Shown: positions 15,206 through 22,923, counted from the first letter of the stretch. The stretch is DNA of 34,721 bases from Rathayibacter rhapontici (GCF_001995175.1 NZ_MUKN01000041.1:1-34721); one strand, 5' to 3'. Translations and numbers: made by a program. The notes: generated by a model not told the origin, from the letters alone.

Positions 15206-15255
15206 TCCTCCAGAAGTTGCGGTGAGCGTGAGCACTCACCGCGACTTCTGAGGAG
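15206..15255. repeat. Palindromic repeat family 1, copy B
   Basis: CAGAAGTTGCGGTGAG (15211-15226) pairs with CTCACCGCGACTTCTG (15235-15250) with one G-T position and an 8-base loop; TCCT and AGGA extend the stem past an unpaired C. It lies 21 bases after the stop of the minus-strand GH13 gene and may also terminate it. Confidence 0.92.
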
Positions 15256-15276
15256 AGGAAGGGGGCGGAGGCCGCG

Positions 15277-16925
15277 TCAGACCAGGCGGCGGGAGCCGGA
15301 CGACAGCAGGCGGAACCAGCGGCCGCCGTAGCCGTCGATCGGGATCGACACCGCGCCGTCGTCGGCGACCACGTACTCCTCCGAGCTCAGCGAGTCGACG
15401 AGGCGCGCGCCCGGCTCCACGTCGGGCAGGGTCAGTGCCGCGGTCCGCGGACTCGAGGCGAAGTTGTGCACCGCGACGGTCGAGCCGGTCGAGGCCGACA
15501 TCCGGTGCGCGAAGACGCACGACTCGTCGGCGGGGAGGTGCGTGTACTCGCCCCAGCCGATCTCGGGGGAGCGGCGGTAGAGCCACGCGAGGCCCTTCAG
15601 GTGCGCGAGCAGCGACTCCGGGGCCTTCAGCTGGTCGGCGGCGTTGACGTGCTCGGGGCCGAAGCCGTCCTCGGTGAGCGGTGCGATCAGGTCGGCGGCG
15701 TCCGCGCGCGAGAAGCCGCCGTTCGCGGCCGAGCTCCACTGCATCGGCGTCCGCACGGCGCTGCGGCCCGGGATCGACGCGTTCTCGCCCATGCCGATCT
15801 CCTCGCCGTAGTAGAGCACCGGGGCGCCGGGCAGTGAGAACAGCAGGCTGTAGACCATGCGGAGGCGGCGGGGGTCGCCGCCCAGCATCGGCGGCAGGCG
15901 GCGGACGATGCCGCGTCCGTGGATCCGCTGCGACTCGTCCGGAGCGAAGGCCGCGAAGACCTCGTCGCGCTCGGAGTCCTCGAGCTGGTCGAGGGTCAGC
16001 TCGTCGTGGTTGCGGGCGAAGTTGGCCCACTGGCTGCCGACCGAGATCTCGGGGCGGCTCGCGAGAGCCTCGGCCAGCGGCGTGGAGTCGCCGCGGGCGA
16101 GCGCCAGGTAGAGGCGCTGGTTGCCGATGAAGTCGAACTGCATCGAGAGCTCGTCGGCGTCGGATCCGCCGAAGAAGGCGAGCTGCTGGTCGCGGCTCAC
16201 GTTGACCTCGCCGAGCATCATCGCCTCGCCCGAGCGGCGCGACACGAAGCGCCGCAGCAGCCGCAGCCACTCGTGCTCGTCGTGCGCCCCCGGCTCGATC
16301 AGGAACGGGACCGCGTCGACGCGGAAGCCGTCGACTCCGAGCTGCAGCCAGAATCCGACCAGCTTCGCGATCTCGTCGCGCACCGCCGGGTTGTCGGTGT
16401 TGAGGTCGGGCTGGTGCCGGTAGAAGTTGTGCAGGTAGTACTGGCCGGCCTCCTCGTCGAAGGACCAGACGCCGTCCTCCACGTCGGGGAAGACGTTGGC
16501 GGGCTGGTCGGCCGGCGGCTCGTCGCGCCAGAGGTAGTAGTCGCGGTACGGGCTGTCGCGGGAGGACCGCGCGGCCTGGAACCAGGGGTGCTGGTCGGAC
16601 GTGTGGTTCACGACCAGGTCGATGATCACGCGCATGCCGCGATCGTGCGCCGTGCGGATCACCTCCACGACGTCGCCGTGGTGGCCGTAGCGCTCGTCGA
16701 CTCCGAAGAAGTCGCTGATGTCGTAGCCGTTGTCCTTGCCGGGCGAGCGGTAGAACGGCGCGAGCCAGAGGCAGCTGACGCCGAGCTCGGCGAGGTAGTC
16801 GATCCGGTGCGCGAGGCCCTCGAGGTCGCCGACGCGTCGTCGTTCCAGTCCATGAAGGTCTTCACGTCGAGGTTGTAGTAGACGGCGGAGCGCCACCACA
16901 GGTCGCTGGTGTCGGTCAGTCTCAT
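15277..16925 (-). pseudogene. GH13 trehalose-synthase-like enzyme with a frameshift near 16835
   Basis: The gene starts at ATG 16925, overlapping the LLM oxidoreductase stop as ATGA. The first 30 residues (WWRSAVYYNLDVKTFMDWNDD) are in one frame; the continuation GVGDLEGLAHRIDYLAELGV is in another, open to the stop at 15277. Restoring one G (gacgacgcg to gacgacggcg) gives about 549 residues. GH13 signatures follow: DLVVNHTSDQHPWF, GFRVDAVPFL (nucleophile Asp), MLGEVNV (acid Glu), NHDEL and PVLYYGEEIGMGENASIPGR. The wording is closest to trehalose synthases (maltose to trehalose) and related alpha-glucosidases. The C-terminal beta domain ends the protein; no maltokinase is fused. Coupling to a flavin oxidoreductase gene is a recurrent arrangement in actinobacteria as I recall it. 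The frameshift may be a sequencing error. Confidence 0.87.
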
Positions 16926-17908
16926 GCGGCGCGCTCCTGGAAGTCGGGGAGGACGGTGGTGCCCATCGCGTCGAGGAACTCGTCCTGCTGCTTGCCGACG
17001 TGGTGGAGGTAGACGCGGTCGGCGCCGCAGTCGGCGTAGAGCGCGATCGCGTCCGAGAGCTCCTGGGCGGAGTCGGTGCAGAGCACGGACTCGGCGACCT
17101 GATCCTCGGTCGTGCGCTCGGCCGCGAGGTCGAAGTGCTCGGTCGTGTCGAGGTCCCAGCAGAGCGGCGGCTCGAAGATGTTGGTGCGCCACTGGTCGTG
17201 GGCGAGCGCGCGGGCGGCGGGCGCGCCTCCGCTCTGCGAGGGCACGTACGCGACCTGGGCCTGCACGATCACCTCGCCCCGGCCGCCCGCGTCGCGGTAG
17301 GCGGCGATGGTGCGGCGCAGCTTCTCCTCGGGCTGCGAGATGGTCGCGAAGCCGTCGGCCCACTCGGCGAGCCAGCCCGCGGTGGCGGCCGTCACTCCGG
17401 CTCCGACGAACGGCGGCGGAGTCGCGGGGCGCGACCAGACGCGGGCCCGGTCGACCGTGACCAGGCCGCGGTGGCTGACCTCCTCGCCGGCGAGCAGCGC
17501 GCGCATGACGTCGACGCACTCGCGCAGGCGGGCGTTGCGCTCGGGCTTGGCGGGCCAGCGCTCGCCGGTGACGTGCTCGTTCATGGCCTCGCCGCTGCCG
17601 AGCGCGACCCAGAAGCGGCCCGGATTCATGAGCTCCAGCGTCGCGGCGGCCTGCGCGATGACCACCGGGTGGTAGCGCTGACCGGGGGCGTTGACGACTC
17701 CGAATCCCAGCGGGGTGGATGCGAGCGCGGCGCCGAGCCACGACCAGGCGAATCCGGACTCGCCCTGCCGCTCGCTCCAGGGCGTGAGGTGGTCGGAGCA
17801 CATGCCCTCGGTGAAGCCGACCTCACCGGCGCGGCGGGCGACGTCGAGGGCGGTGCGGGGGTCGAGCTGCTCGTGCGAGACGTGCAGGCCGATGGTGGGT
17901 GCGGGCAT
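16922..17908 (-). CDS. LLM-class flavin-dependent oxidoreductase
   Basis: 328 residues from ATG 17908 with GGAG 7 bases upstream. The luciferase-like fold is shown by IGLHVSHEQLDPRTALDVARRAGEVGF, the CSDHLTPWSERQGESGF segment after strand 2, NAPGQRYHPVVIAQAAATLELM, GRFWVALGSGEAMNEHVTG and PPPFVGAGVTAATAGWLAEWADGF. The wording is like the actinobacterial FMN-dependent group sometimes labelled probable non-F420 flavinoid oxidoreductase. The substrate is unknown; FMN or F420 use cannot be settled from sequence. It is the first gene of a two-gene unit and its stop codon overlaps the start of the GH13 gene, so the two products are made together. Confidence 0.87.
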   Translation of the reverse strand: MPAPTIGLHVSHEQLDPRTALDVARRAGEVGFTEGMCSDHLTPWSERQGESGFAWSWLGAALASTPLGFGVVNAPGQRYHPVVIAQAAATLELMNPGRFWVALGSGEAMNEHVTGERWPAKPERNARLRECVDVMRALLAGEEVSHRGLVTVDRARVWSRPATPPPFVGAGVTAATAGWLAEWADGFATISQPEEKLRRTIAAYRDAGGRGEVIVQAQVAYVPSQSGGAPAARALAHDQWRTNIFEPPLCWDLDTTEHFDLAAERTTEDQVAESVLCTDSAQELSDAIALYADCGADRVYLHHVGKQQDEFLDAMGTTVLPDFQERAA

Positions 17909-18041
17909 GGGGCGGCTCCGGAGGTCGAGGGCAGGGGGGTCGTCCTGTCTCGACGGTAGGTGAGGGGTGGATTCATGTCTGCTCGTTGATTTCTCAGGGT
18001 CGTGGGGGTGGTCGGGGCGCGGAGGGTGGGGCCGCCGTGCT

Positions 18042-18090
18042 TCCTCAGAAGTTGCGGTGACGGCGCGCGCTTCCCGCAACTTCTGGAGGA
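18042..18090. repeat. Palindromic repeat family 1, copy C
   Basis: CAGAAGTTGCGG (18046-18057) pairs perfectly with CCGCAACTTCTG (18074-18085); TCCT and AGGA extend the stem past one bulged G. Confidence 0.93.
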
Positions 18091-18134
18091 CCGGGGAGAT
18101 CGGAGCCGGGGTGTGCGGGCGGAGGTGCCGTGGT

Positions 18135-18183
18135 TCCTCAGAAGTTGCGGTAAGGGGTGGCGTCTCCCGCAACTTTTGGAGGA
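18135..18183. repeat. Palindromic repeat family 1, copy D
   Basis: The same arms as copy C with one change in the right arm (CTTTTG for CTTCTG), beginning exactly 93 bp after copy C. The bases before it (gtgtgcgggcggaggtg) recur before copy E. Confidence 0.92.
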
Positions 18184-18227
18184 GCAGGGTGGGCGGGGAG
18201 GGGGTGTGCGGGCGGAGGTGTCGTGGT

Positions 18228-18275
18228 TCCTCAGAAGTTGCGGTGACGGCGCGCGCTTCCCGCAACTTTTGCGGA
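18228..18275. repeat. Palindromic repeat family 1, copy E
   Basis: Arms at 18232-18243 and 18260-18271, beginning exactly 93 bp after copy D. Its loop (tgacggcgcgcgcttc) is identical to that of copy C. The outer end reads GCGGA instead of GAGGA. Confidence 0.92.
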
Positions 18276-18307
18276 AGGGGGAAGCGCGCGAGGTCGAGTC
18301 CGCAGGA

Positions 18308-18337
18308 GTCGTCGTGCTCGGGCCCGAGTACGACGAC
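18308..18337. promoter_or_regulatory. 30-bp near-perfect palindrome upstream of kynureninase
   Basis: GTCGTCGTGCTCGGG is followed directly by CCCGAGTACGACGAC, an inverted copy with one mismatch and no spacer. Its 3' edge is 76 bp before the kynureninase start. It could be a dimer-binding operator or an RNA hairpin. It lies outside the 93-bp repeat units. Confidence 0.5.
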
Positions 18338-18401
18338 TTTCGAGGGGTGGAGTGCGAGGAGTGGGCGCCGTCCACCCCCGGAACGGGCGCCACCGCGACC
18401 G

Positions 18402-18416
18402 TAGGGTGAGGGCATG
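18402..18416 (+). promoter_or_regulatory. Candidate leaderless promoter of kynureninase
   Basis: TAGGGT (18402-18407), six bases, then ATG at 18414. No ribosome site is present; the spacing matches the SMP-30 and CNNM/CBS starts. Confidence 0.5.
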
Positions 18417-19610
18417 CATCCCCTCGACGCCCGGGACCCGCTCGCGCAGTACCCCGAGCTCTTCGTCCGCACCCCCGAGGTGCGCTCCTACCTCGACGGC
18501 AACTCGCTCGGGCGCCCGTTGCGCGCCAGCATCGAGCGGCTCCAGCGCTTCGCCGAGGAGGAGTGGGGCGGCCGCCTGATCCGCGGCTGGTCCGAGAGCT
18601 GGCTCGAGATGCCGCTCTCCGTCGGCGACGCGCTCGGCGCCGCGGCCCTCGGAGCGGCGGCCGGGCAGACCGTCGTCGCCGACTCCACCACCGTGCTGCT
18701 CTACAAGCTCGCCCGCGCGGCCCTCGCGCACCAGCTGCCCCTCGGCCGCGACGAGATCGTCGTCGACACCGACAACTTCCCGACCGACCGCTACGTGCTC
18801 GAGGGCATCGCGGCCGAGACCGGAGCGACGCTGCGCTGGGTCCGCTCCGCTCCGGAGGCGGGGGTGCGGCCCGTGGAGCTCGCGCCGGTCCTCGGCGACC
18901 GCACCGCGCTCGTGCTGCTCAGCCACGTCGCCTACCGCTCGGGCTTCCTCGCCGACGCGGCCGCGATCACCGCGCAGGCGCACGACGCCGGCGCGCTCGT
19001 GCTCTGGGACGCCTCCCACTCGGTCGGCTCCGTGCCGCTGCAGCTCGACGCCTGGGGCGCCGATCTCGCCGTGGGCTGCTCCTACAAGTACCTCAACGGC
19101 GGCCCCGGCGCGCCGGCCTGGGCGTACGTCGCCCAGCGGCACCAGGAGTCGCTGACGCAGCCGATCCAGGGCTGGATGGGCGTCGCGGACATGTTCGAGA
19201 TGGGACCCGGCTACCGCCCGGCCGAGGGGATGCGGCGCTTCCTCAGCGGCACGCCCCCGATCACCGGGATGCTCGCGATGCAGGACATGATCGCGCTGAT
19301 CGCCGAGGTGGGGATGCCGGCGATCCGCGCGAAGTCCGAGGCGATGACGGCGTACGCGCTGGAGCTCGTCGACGAGTGGCTGGTGCCGCTCGGGGCCCGC
19401 GTGGCGACTCCGCGCGACCCCGCCGCCCGGGGCTCGCACGTCACGATCGACCACGAGTCGTCCGCGGAGCTGGTGCCGCGGCTGCAGGCGAGCGGCGTGA
19501 TCCCGGACTTCCGGAACCCGGACGGCATCCGGATCGGACTGTCGCCGCTGTCGACGACGTTCGCCGAGCTGGAGCTCGGGCTCGCGGAGGTGCGCGACTC
19601 GCTGCGCTGA
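18414..19610 (+). CDS. kynU: Kynureninase
   Basis: 398 residues, the usual length. It is a fold-type I PLP enzyme: YLDGNSLGRP near the N-terminus, IVVDTDNFPTDRYVL, LLSHVAYRSG, WDASHSVGSVPLQL (PLP Asp), the Schiff-base Lys225 in GCSYKYLNGGPGAPAW, QPIQGWMG and FLSGTPPI. Kynureninase splits kynurenine or 3-hydroxykynurenine into (hydroxy)anthranilate and alanine. No tryptophan dioxygenase or kynurenine formamidase lies next to it, so the rest of the pathway must be elsewhere, or the enzyme salvages external kynurenine. Probably translated without a leader from the TAGGGT promoter. Confidence 0.93.
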   Translation: MHPLDARDPLAQYPELFVRTPEVRSYLDGNSLGRPLRASIERLQRFAEEEWGGRLIRGWSESWLEMPLSVGDALGAAALGAAAGQTVVADSTTVLLYKLARAALAHQLPLGRDEIVVDTDNFPTDRYVLEGIAAETGATLRWVRSAPEAGVRPVELAPVLGDRTALVLLSHVAYRSGFLADAAAITAQAHDAGALVLWDASHSVGSVPLQLDAWGADLAVGCSYKYLNGGPGAPAWAYVAQRHQESLTQPIQGWMGVADMFEMGPGYRPAEGMRRFLSGTPPITGMLAMQDMIALIAEVGMPAIRAKSEAMTAYALELVDEWLVPLGARVATPRDPAARGSHVTIDHESSAELVPRLQASGVIPDFRNPDGIRIGLSPLSTTFAELELGLAEVRDSLR

Positions 19611-19739
19611 GCGCACCACCGCGCACCGGCCCCTGCTCCGCGCCTCCGCGACCTGTCAAGCGGCCCCCGCTCCGCGCCCCGCGTGCCTACCGTCGAACAG
19701 AGGTCGCGAGCCGCGCGGCCGACGCGAGGAGGGCATCCG

Positions 19740-20864
19740 ATGGGTTTCTGGGGACAGCACGACGCCGGACGCGAGACCAGGCCGGTCGACGAGCCGGTCG
19801 GTGAGCTCGAGCTGGTGCACGCCTTCGAGAGCGGGCCGATGCCCACCGGGGTGAGCGTGTCCCACACCGGGCGGATCTTCGTGAACTTCCCGAAGTGGGG
19901 CGACGAGGTGCCCGCGACGGTCGTCGAGCTGCGCGACGGAGTGGCGGTGCCGTTCCCGAGCGAGGAGTGGAACAGCCCCGCGAGCGACCACGACGAGACC
20001 GCTCTCGTCTCGGTGCAGAGCATCGTCGTCGACCCGGCCGACCGGCTGTGGATCCTGGACACGGGCAGTCCGCTGTTCCAGCCCACGAAGCGGGGCGGAC
20101 CGAAGCTCGTCTGCGTCGATCTCGCGACCGACACCGTCGAGAAGGTCATCGTCTTCGAGCCCGATGTGGCGCTGCCGACGACCTACCTGAACGACGTGCG
20201 CTTCGATCTGCGCCGCGGAGTCGCGTACATCACCGACTCCGCCGACTCCGGCCCCAACGGGCTGATCGTCGTCGACCTCGAGTCGGGGGAGGCGTGGCGC
20301 CGGCTGCACGAGCACCCGTCGACGAAGGCGCTGACGCCGCCCGAGATGGTGGCCGTGGCGGAGGGGCGCGTGCTGATGAAGCGGCCGGAGGACGGCGATC
20401 CGCAGCCCGTCACCATGGGTGCAGACGGCATCGCGATCTCGGCCGACGGCGAGCGGCTCTGGTACTGCCCGCTGGTCTCGCGGCGCTGGTGGAGCGTGTC
20501 GACGGCGGCGCTGGTGGACCGCTCGCTGCCGGAGGAGGAGGTCGCGGCCACGGTCGTCGACGAGGGCGACAAGGGCGGCGGCTCCGACGGGCTCGAGACC
20601 GATGATCGCGGGCGCTTCTACGCGACCGACTACGAGCACAACGCGATCCTGCGCCGCCGCACCGACGGCGTGCTCGAGACGCTGGTCCACGACGAGCGGA
20701 TGCTGTGGCCCGACACGATGTCGGTCGCGACGGACGAGCACCTCTACTTCACGGCCAACCAGCTGCACCGCCAGGCCGACTACCAGGGCGGAGTGGACCT
20801 GCGCGCGTACCCGTACTCGCTGTTCCGCGTCGCGATCGGGGCGGGGCCGGTGCTGCTGCGGTGA
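19740..20864 (+). CDS. Major royal jelly / Yellow family protein
   Basis: 374 residues from ATG 19740; GAGGAGG lies about 7 bases upstream, which decides this start over an in-frame ATG at 19683. The Yellow/MRJP beta-propeller is seen in GVSVSHTGRIFVNFPKWGD, SVQSIVVDPADRLWILDTGSP, TYLNDVRFDLRRGVAYITDS, PNGLIVVDLESGEAWRRL, DGIAISADGERLWYCPL, SDGLETDDRGRFYATDYEHNAI and LWPDTMSVATDEHLYFTANQLHR. There is no signal peptide, so it is probably cytoplasmic, unlike insect members. Bacterial members have no settled function; some annotations call them dopachrome-tautomerase related. A TACCGT box at 19688-19693 may be its promoter. It follows kynureninase by 129 bp, but a shared role is unproven. Confidence 0.85.
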   Translation: MGFWGQHDAGRETRPVDEPVGELELVHAFESGPMPTGVSVSHTGRIFVNFPKWGDEVPATVVELRDGVAVPFPSEEWNSPASDHDETALVSVQSIVVDPADRLWILDTGSPLFQPTKRGGPKLVCVDLATDTVEKVIVFEPDVALPTTYLNDVRFDLRRGVAYITDSADSGPNGLIVVDLESGEAWRRLHEHPSTKALTPPEMVAVAEGRVLMKRPEDGDPQPVTMGADGIAISADGERLWYCPLVSRRWWSVSTAALVDRSLPEEEVAATVVDEGDKGGGSDGLETDDRGRFYATDYEHNAILRRRTDGVLETLVHDERMLWPDTMSVATDEHLYFTANQLHRQADYQGGVDLRAYPYSLFRVAIGAGPVLLR

Positions 20865-20871
20865 CGGGCGG

Positions 20872-20943
20872 GGCGTATCGAAATCCTGCCTTCTGGTGAC
20901 GTGGGTCTCGATACGCCGCCTGCGGCGGCTACTCGACCAGCAG
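20872..20943. repeat. TCTCGATACG-type palindromic element
   Basis: GGCGTATCGA (20872-20881) pairs perfectly with TCGATACGCC (20908-20917). A competing hairpin GCCGCC-TGC-GGCGGC follows at 20915-20929, and the block ends CTACTCGACCAGCAGG. From memory, strings like this recur between genes in Microbacteriaceae; I cannot check that here. It lies between two convergent genes and may act as a terminator for both. Confidence 0.65.
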
Positions 20944-20947
20944 GGGG

Positions 20948-21343
20948 TCAGCGGGCCTTGCGGGTCTGGCGGGCGTTCTCCTTCTGCAGGGCCTCGACGA
21001 GCTCGTCCTTCGTCATGCGCGAGCGGCCCGAGATCTCGAGGCGCTTCGCGAGGTCGAGCAGGTGCGCCTTGGAGGCGTTCGCGTCGACTCCGCCCGCCGT
21101 CTCGCCTCCGCCGTCGGTGCCGCGCTCGGCCGCGCGGGAGTCGGACGGACCCTTCTCGTTCTTGCGCTCCCAGTGGTCGCCGACCTTCTCGTACTCGTGC
21201 TTCAGCGCGGCGAAGGCGGTGCGGTGGGCGCGCTCGCCCTCTCCGTAGCTCTCGACGGCGGAGTCGTGCGCCGCCGACCAGAGGTCCTGCGCGTGCTTCT
21301 CGGAGCGCTCGATGGTCGACGGGATCTCGTCGCGTGCGGGCAT
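20948..21343 (-). CDS. ChaB-domain protein with C-terminal Rho-N-like helix pair
   Basis: 131 residues from ATG 21343 with GGGAGG 6 bases upstream. Residues about 5-60 match ChaB (LPSTI-type entry here PSTIERSEKHAQDLWSAAHD, then ERAHRTAFAALKHEYEKVGDHW). A charged linker is followed at about 95-125 by ASKAHLLDLAKRLEISGR and MTKDELVEALQKEN, a Rho-N/SAP-like nucleic-acid-binding helix pair. ChaB was named as a putative cation transport regulator in E. coli, but the function is not established. Located between the royal-jelly-type gene and the flavoprotein gene, on the same strand as the latter but separated from it by a strong hairpin. Confidence 0.85.
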   Translation of the reverse strand: MPARDEIPSTIERSEKHAQDLWSAAHDSAVESYGEGERAHRTAFAALKHEYEKVGDHWERKNEKGPSDSRAAERGTDGGGETAGGVDANASKAHLLDLAKRLEISGRSRMTKDELVEALQKENARQTRKAR

Positions 21344-21411
21344 GGGTGCCTCCCTCTCGTCCCTCCGACGCTACGACCCGACTCCCGCCGCCATCACCCC
21401 GTTGACGAGCC

Positions 21412-21472
21412 CGCGAGATGCCACTCCGGTACGCCTTCGGCGGCGTGCCGCGTACCGGAGTGGCATCTCGCG
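21412..21472. repeat. 23-bp perfect inverted repeat
   Basis: The left arm at 21412-21434 (CGCGAGATGCCACTCCGG...) and the right arm at 21450-21472 are perfect complements over 23 bp, around a 15-base loop. It lies 6 bases after the stop of the minus-strand flavoprotein gene, so it can terminate that gene, but arms this long and exact suggest a dispersed repeat as well. Confidence 0.9.
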
Positions 21473-21478
21473 CCGGCG

Positions 21479-22735
21479 TCAGCCCAGCAGGCGCTCGCGC
21501 ACGAAGTCGCTCGCGAAGCGGCCGGAGGGATCCCACTCGCCCACCAGCGCGCGCCACTCGGGCAGGTGCGGGTAGAGCGGGGCGATCTCGTCAGCTCCCG
21601 CCAGGAAGTGCTTGCCCCAGTGCGGGCGAGCGCCCAGCGGCAGCAGCGCGCCCTCGACGGCGGGCAGCACGGCGTCGACTCCTGCGCGGTCCTTCGCGAA
21701 GGTGAAGTGGATGCCGACGCTGTCGCGCTCGGAGGCCGGCGACAGCCACTGGTCGTCGCCCGCCATGGTGCGCAGCTCGGTGATCAGCAGGACCTCGTCG
21801 ATCCGGTCGCCGATCGCGCGCAGCGCCACGATCGCCTCGCGGATCCTCGAGCGCGGCACCATGTACTCGCTCTGGATCTCGTCGCCGGCGCTCGGCTCGC
21901 GGTCGAGACGGAAGTGCGGCAGCCGCTCGGACCACGGCCCGACCGACCCGCCGAACGGGTTCAGGTTCGAGTCCACTCCCTCCGACACGGCGAAGAGGCT
22001 CGCGGAGGCGGCGATCGCGCCCAGGTGCGTCGCGTCGACGTCGGCGACGCTCCCCTTCTCGACCTTGGTCTTCAGCCACAGCTGCTCGACGGTGGGGCTC
22101 GACCAGTGCGTCATGAGGCTGACGCTGTAGGCGGAGGAGGTGATCGCGTCGAAGTCGTCGAGCACGCGGTCCCAGGGCAGGTCGACGAACGCGTCCTGCC
22201 GCACGTCGAAGGTGGGCTGGATGTCGAGGGTGACGCGAGTCACGATGCCGAAGGCGCCGAGTCCGACGACCAGGCCCTCGAAGCCGGGCTCGCCGCGGCG
22301 GATCGTGCGGAGCGAGCCGTCGGCGGTGACGAGCTCGAGCGCCGAGACGGCGGAGGAGAGGTTCGCGTTGCGATCGCCGGAGCCGTGCGTGCCGGTCGAG
22401 ATCGCGCCGGCGACCGAGATGTGGGGGAGCGAGCCCATGTTGTGCAGGGCGTAGCCGGCCGCGTGCAGGTGCTGCGCGACGATGCCGTAGCGCGTCGCCC
22501 CTCCGACCGTGACGGTGCTCGCGTCGGCGTCGATCACCGGGTCGGGCGAGATCCGGCCGAGGTGCAGGAGGGTGCCGGGGGTGTCGGGGAGGGCGTTGAA
22601 GGAGTGGCGGGTCCCGAGGGCGCGGATCCGGTCGCTCGAGCGGACGAGGGACTGCACCTCCTCGATCGAGTCGGGTTCGAGGATGTCGGCGGCGCGGTAC
22701 TCGTACGTGCCCGCCCAGTTGCTCCGGTGCGTCAT
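21479..22735 (-). CDS. FAD-linked alditol / xylitol oxidase-like enzyme
   Basis: 418 residues from ATG 22735, the length of Streptomyces alditol oxidase as I recall it. It begins [18 protein letters not shown] and carries the covalent-flavin histidine (His44) in [10 protein letters not shown], then [21 protein letters not shown], the FAD-pocket motif [21 protein letters not shown] and [18 protein letters not shown]-terminal features [14 protein letters not shown] and RPHWGKHFL fit the same group. Such enzymes oxidise terminal hydroxyls of alditols (xylitol, sorbitol) with oxygen, giving hydrogen peroxide; L-gulono- or arabinono-lactone oxidase is the alternative. The upstream open frame extends to 22888 but that part is unlike the family. 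It diverges from the glutamine synthetase gene. Confidence 0.87.
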   Translation of the reverse strand: MTHRSNWAGTYEYRAADILEPDSIEEVQSLVRSSDRIRALGTRHSFNALPDTPGTLLHLGRISPDPVIDADASTVTVGGATRYGIVAQHLHAAGYALHNMGSLPHISVAGAISTGTHGSGDRNANLSSAVSALELVTADGSLRTIRRGEPGFEGLVVGLGAFGIVTRVTLDIQPTFDVRQDAFVDLPWDRVLDDFDAITSSAYSVSLMTHWSSPTVEQLWLKTKVEKGSVADVDATHLGAIAASASLFAVSEGVDSNLNPFGGSVGPWSERLPHFRLDREPSAGDEIQSEYMVPRSRIREAIVALRAIGDRIDEVLLITELRTMAGDDQWLSPASERDSVGIHFTFAKDRAGVDAVLPAVEGALLPLGARPHWGKHFLAGADEIAPLYPHLPEWRALVGEWDPSGRFASDFVRERLLG

Positions 22736-22767
22736 GGCCCCATTCTGCCCGGTGCCCGCCCCATTTG

Positions 22768-22780
22768 TTGTGCCGACCAA
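22768..22780. promoter_or_regulatory. Imperfect palindrome in the oxidase / glutamine synthetase gap
   Basis: TTGTGCCGACCAA, inside a GTTG...CAAC frame, is a loosely symmetric element of the kind bound by FadR-like GntR regulators. It lies about 35 bp upstream of the oxidase start, in the divergent gap. Weak evidence; no GntR gene is nearby. Confidence 0.2.
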
Positions 22781-22923
22781 CGAAATCCACCCGGTCGGTG
22801 CCGTGGCGCGGACGGGGCAGACCGTCACGCCGTCGAAACGACCCGGAGACACGGCCTCCCTACTGTGGGCGCAGCGGTGCCCGCGCACGGCGGGCCGCCC
22901 GCCGCGACGAAGGGACAGACCCG

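Larger units (their letters stand above)
17909..18413. other. Repeat-rich intergenic region, 505 bp
   Basis: This divergent region separates the LLM gene (minus) and kynureninase (plus). It holds three family-1 palindromes at 93-bp spacing, a 30-bp near-perfect palindrome at 18308-18337 and the kynureninase promoter at 18402. Open frames through it are products of the repeats (repeated Phe-Leu-Arg-Ser-Cys and similar) and I do not support any as a gene. Confidence 0.75.

Noticed and set aside
18042-18275. Possible CRISPR array
   Set aside because: Units are 49-bp palindromes in a 93-bp period with similar spacers, only three copies, no cas genes. It is a tandem palindrome array.
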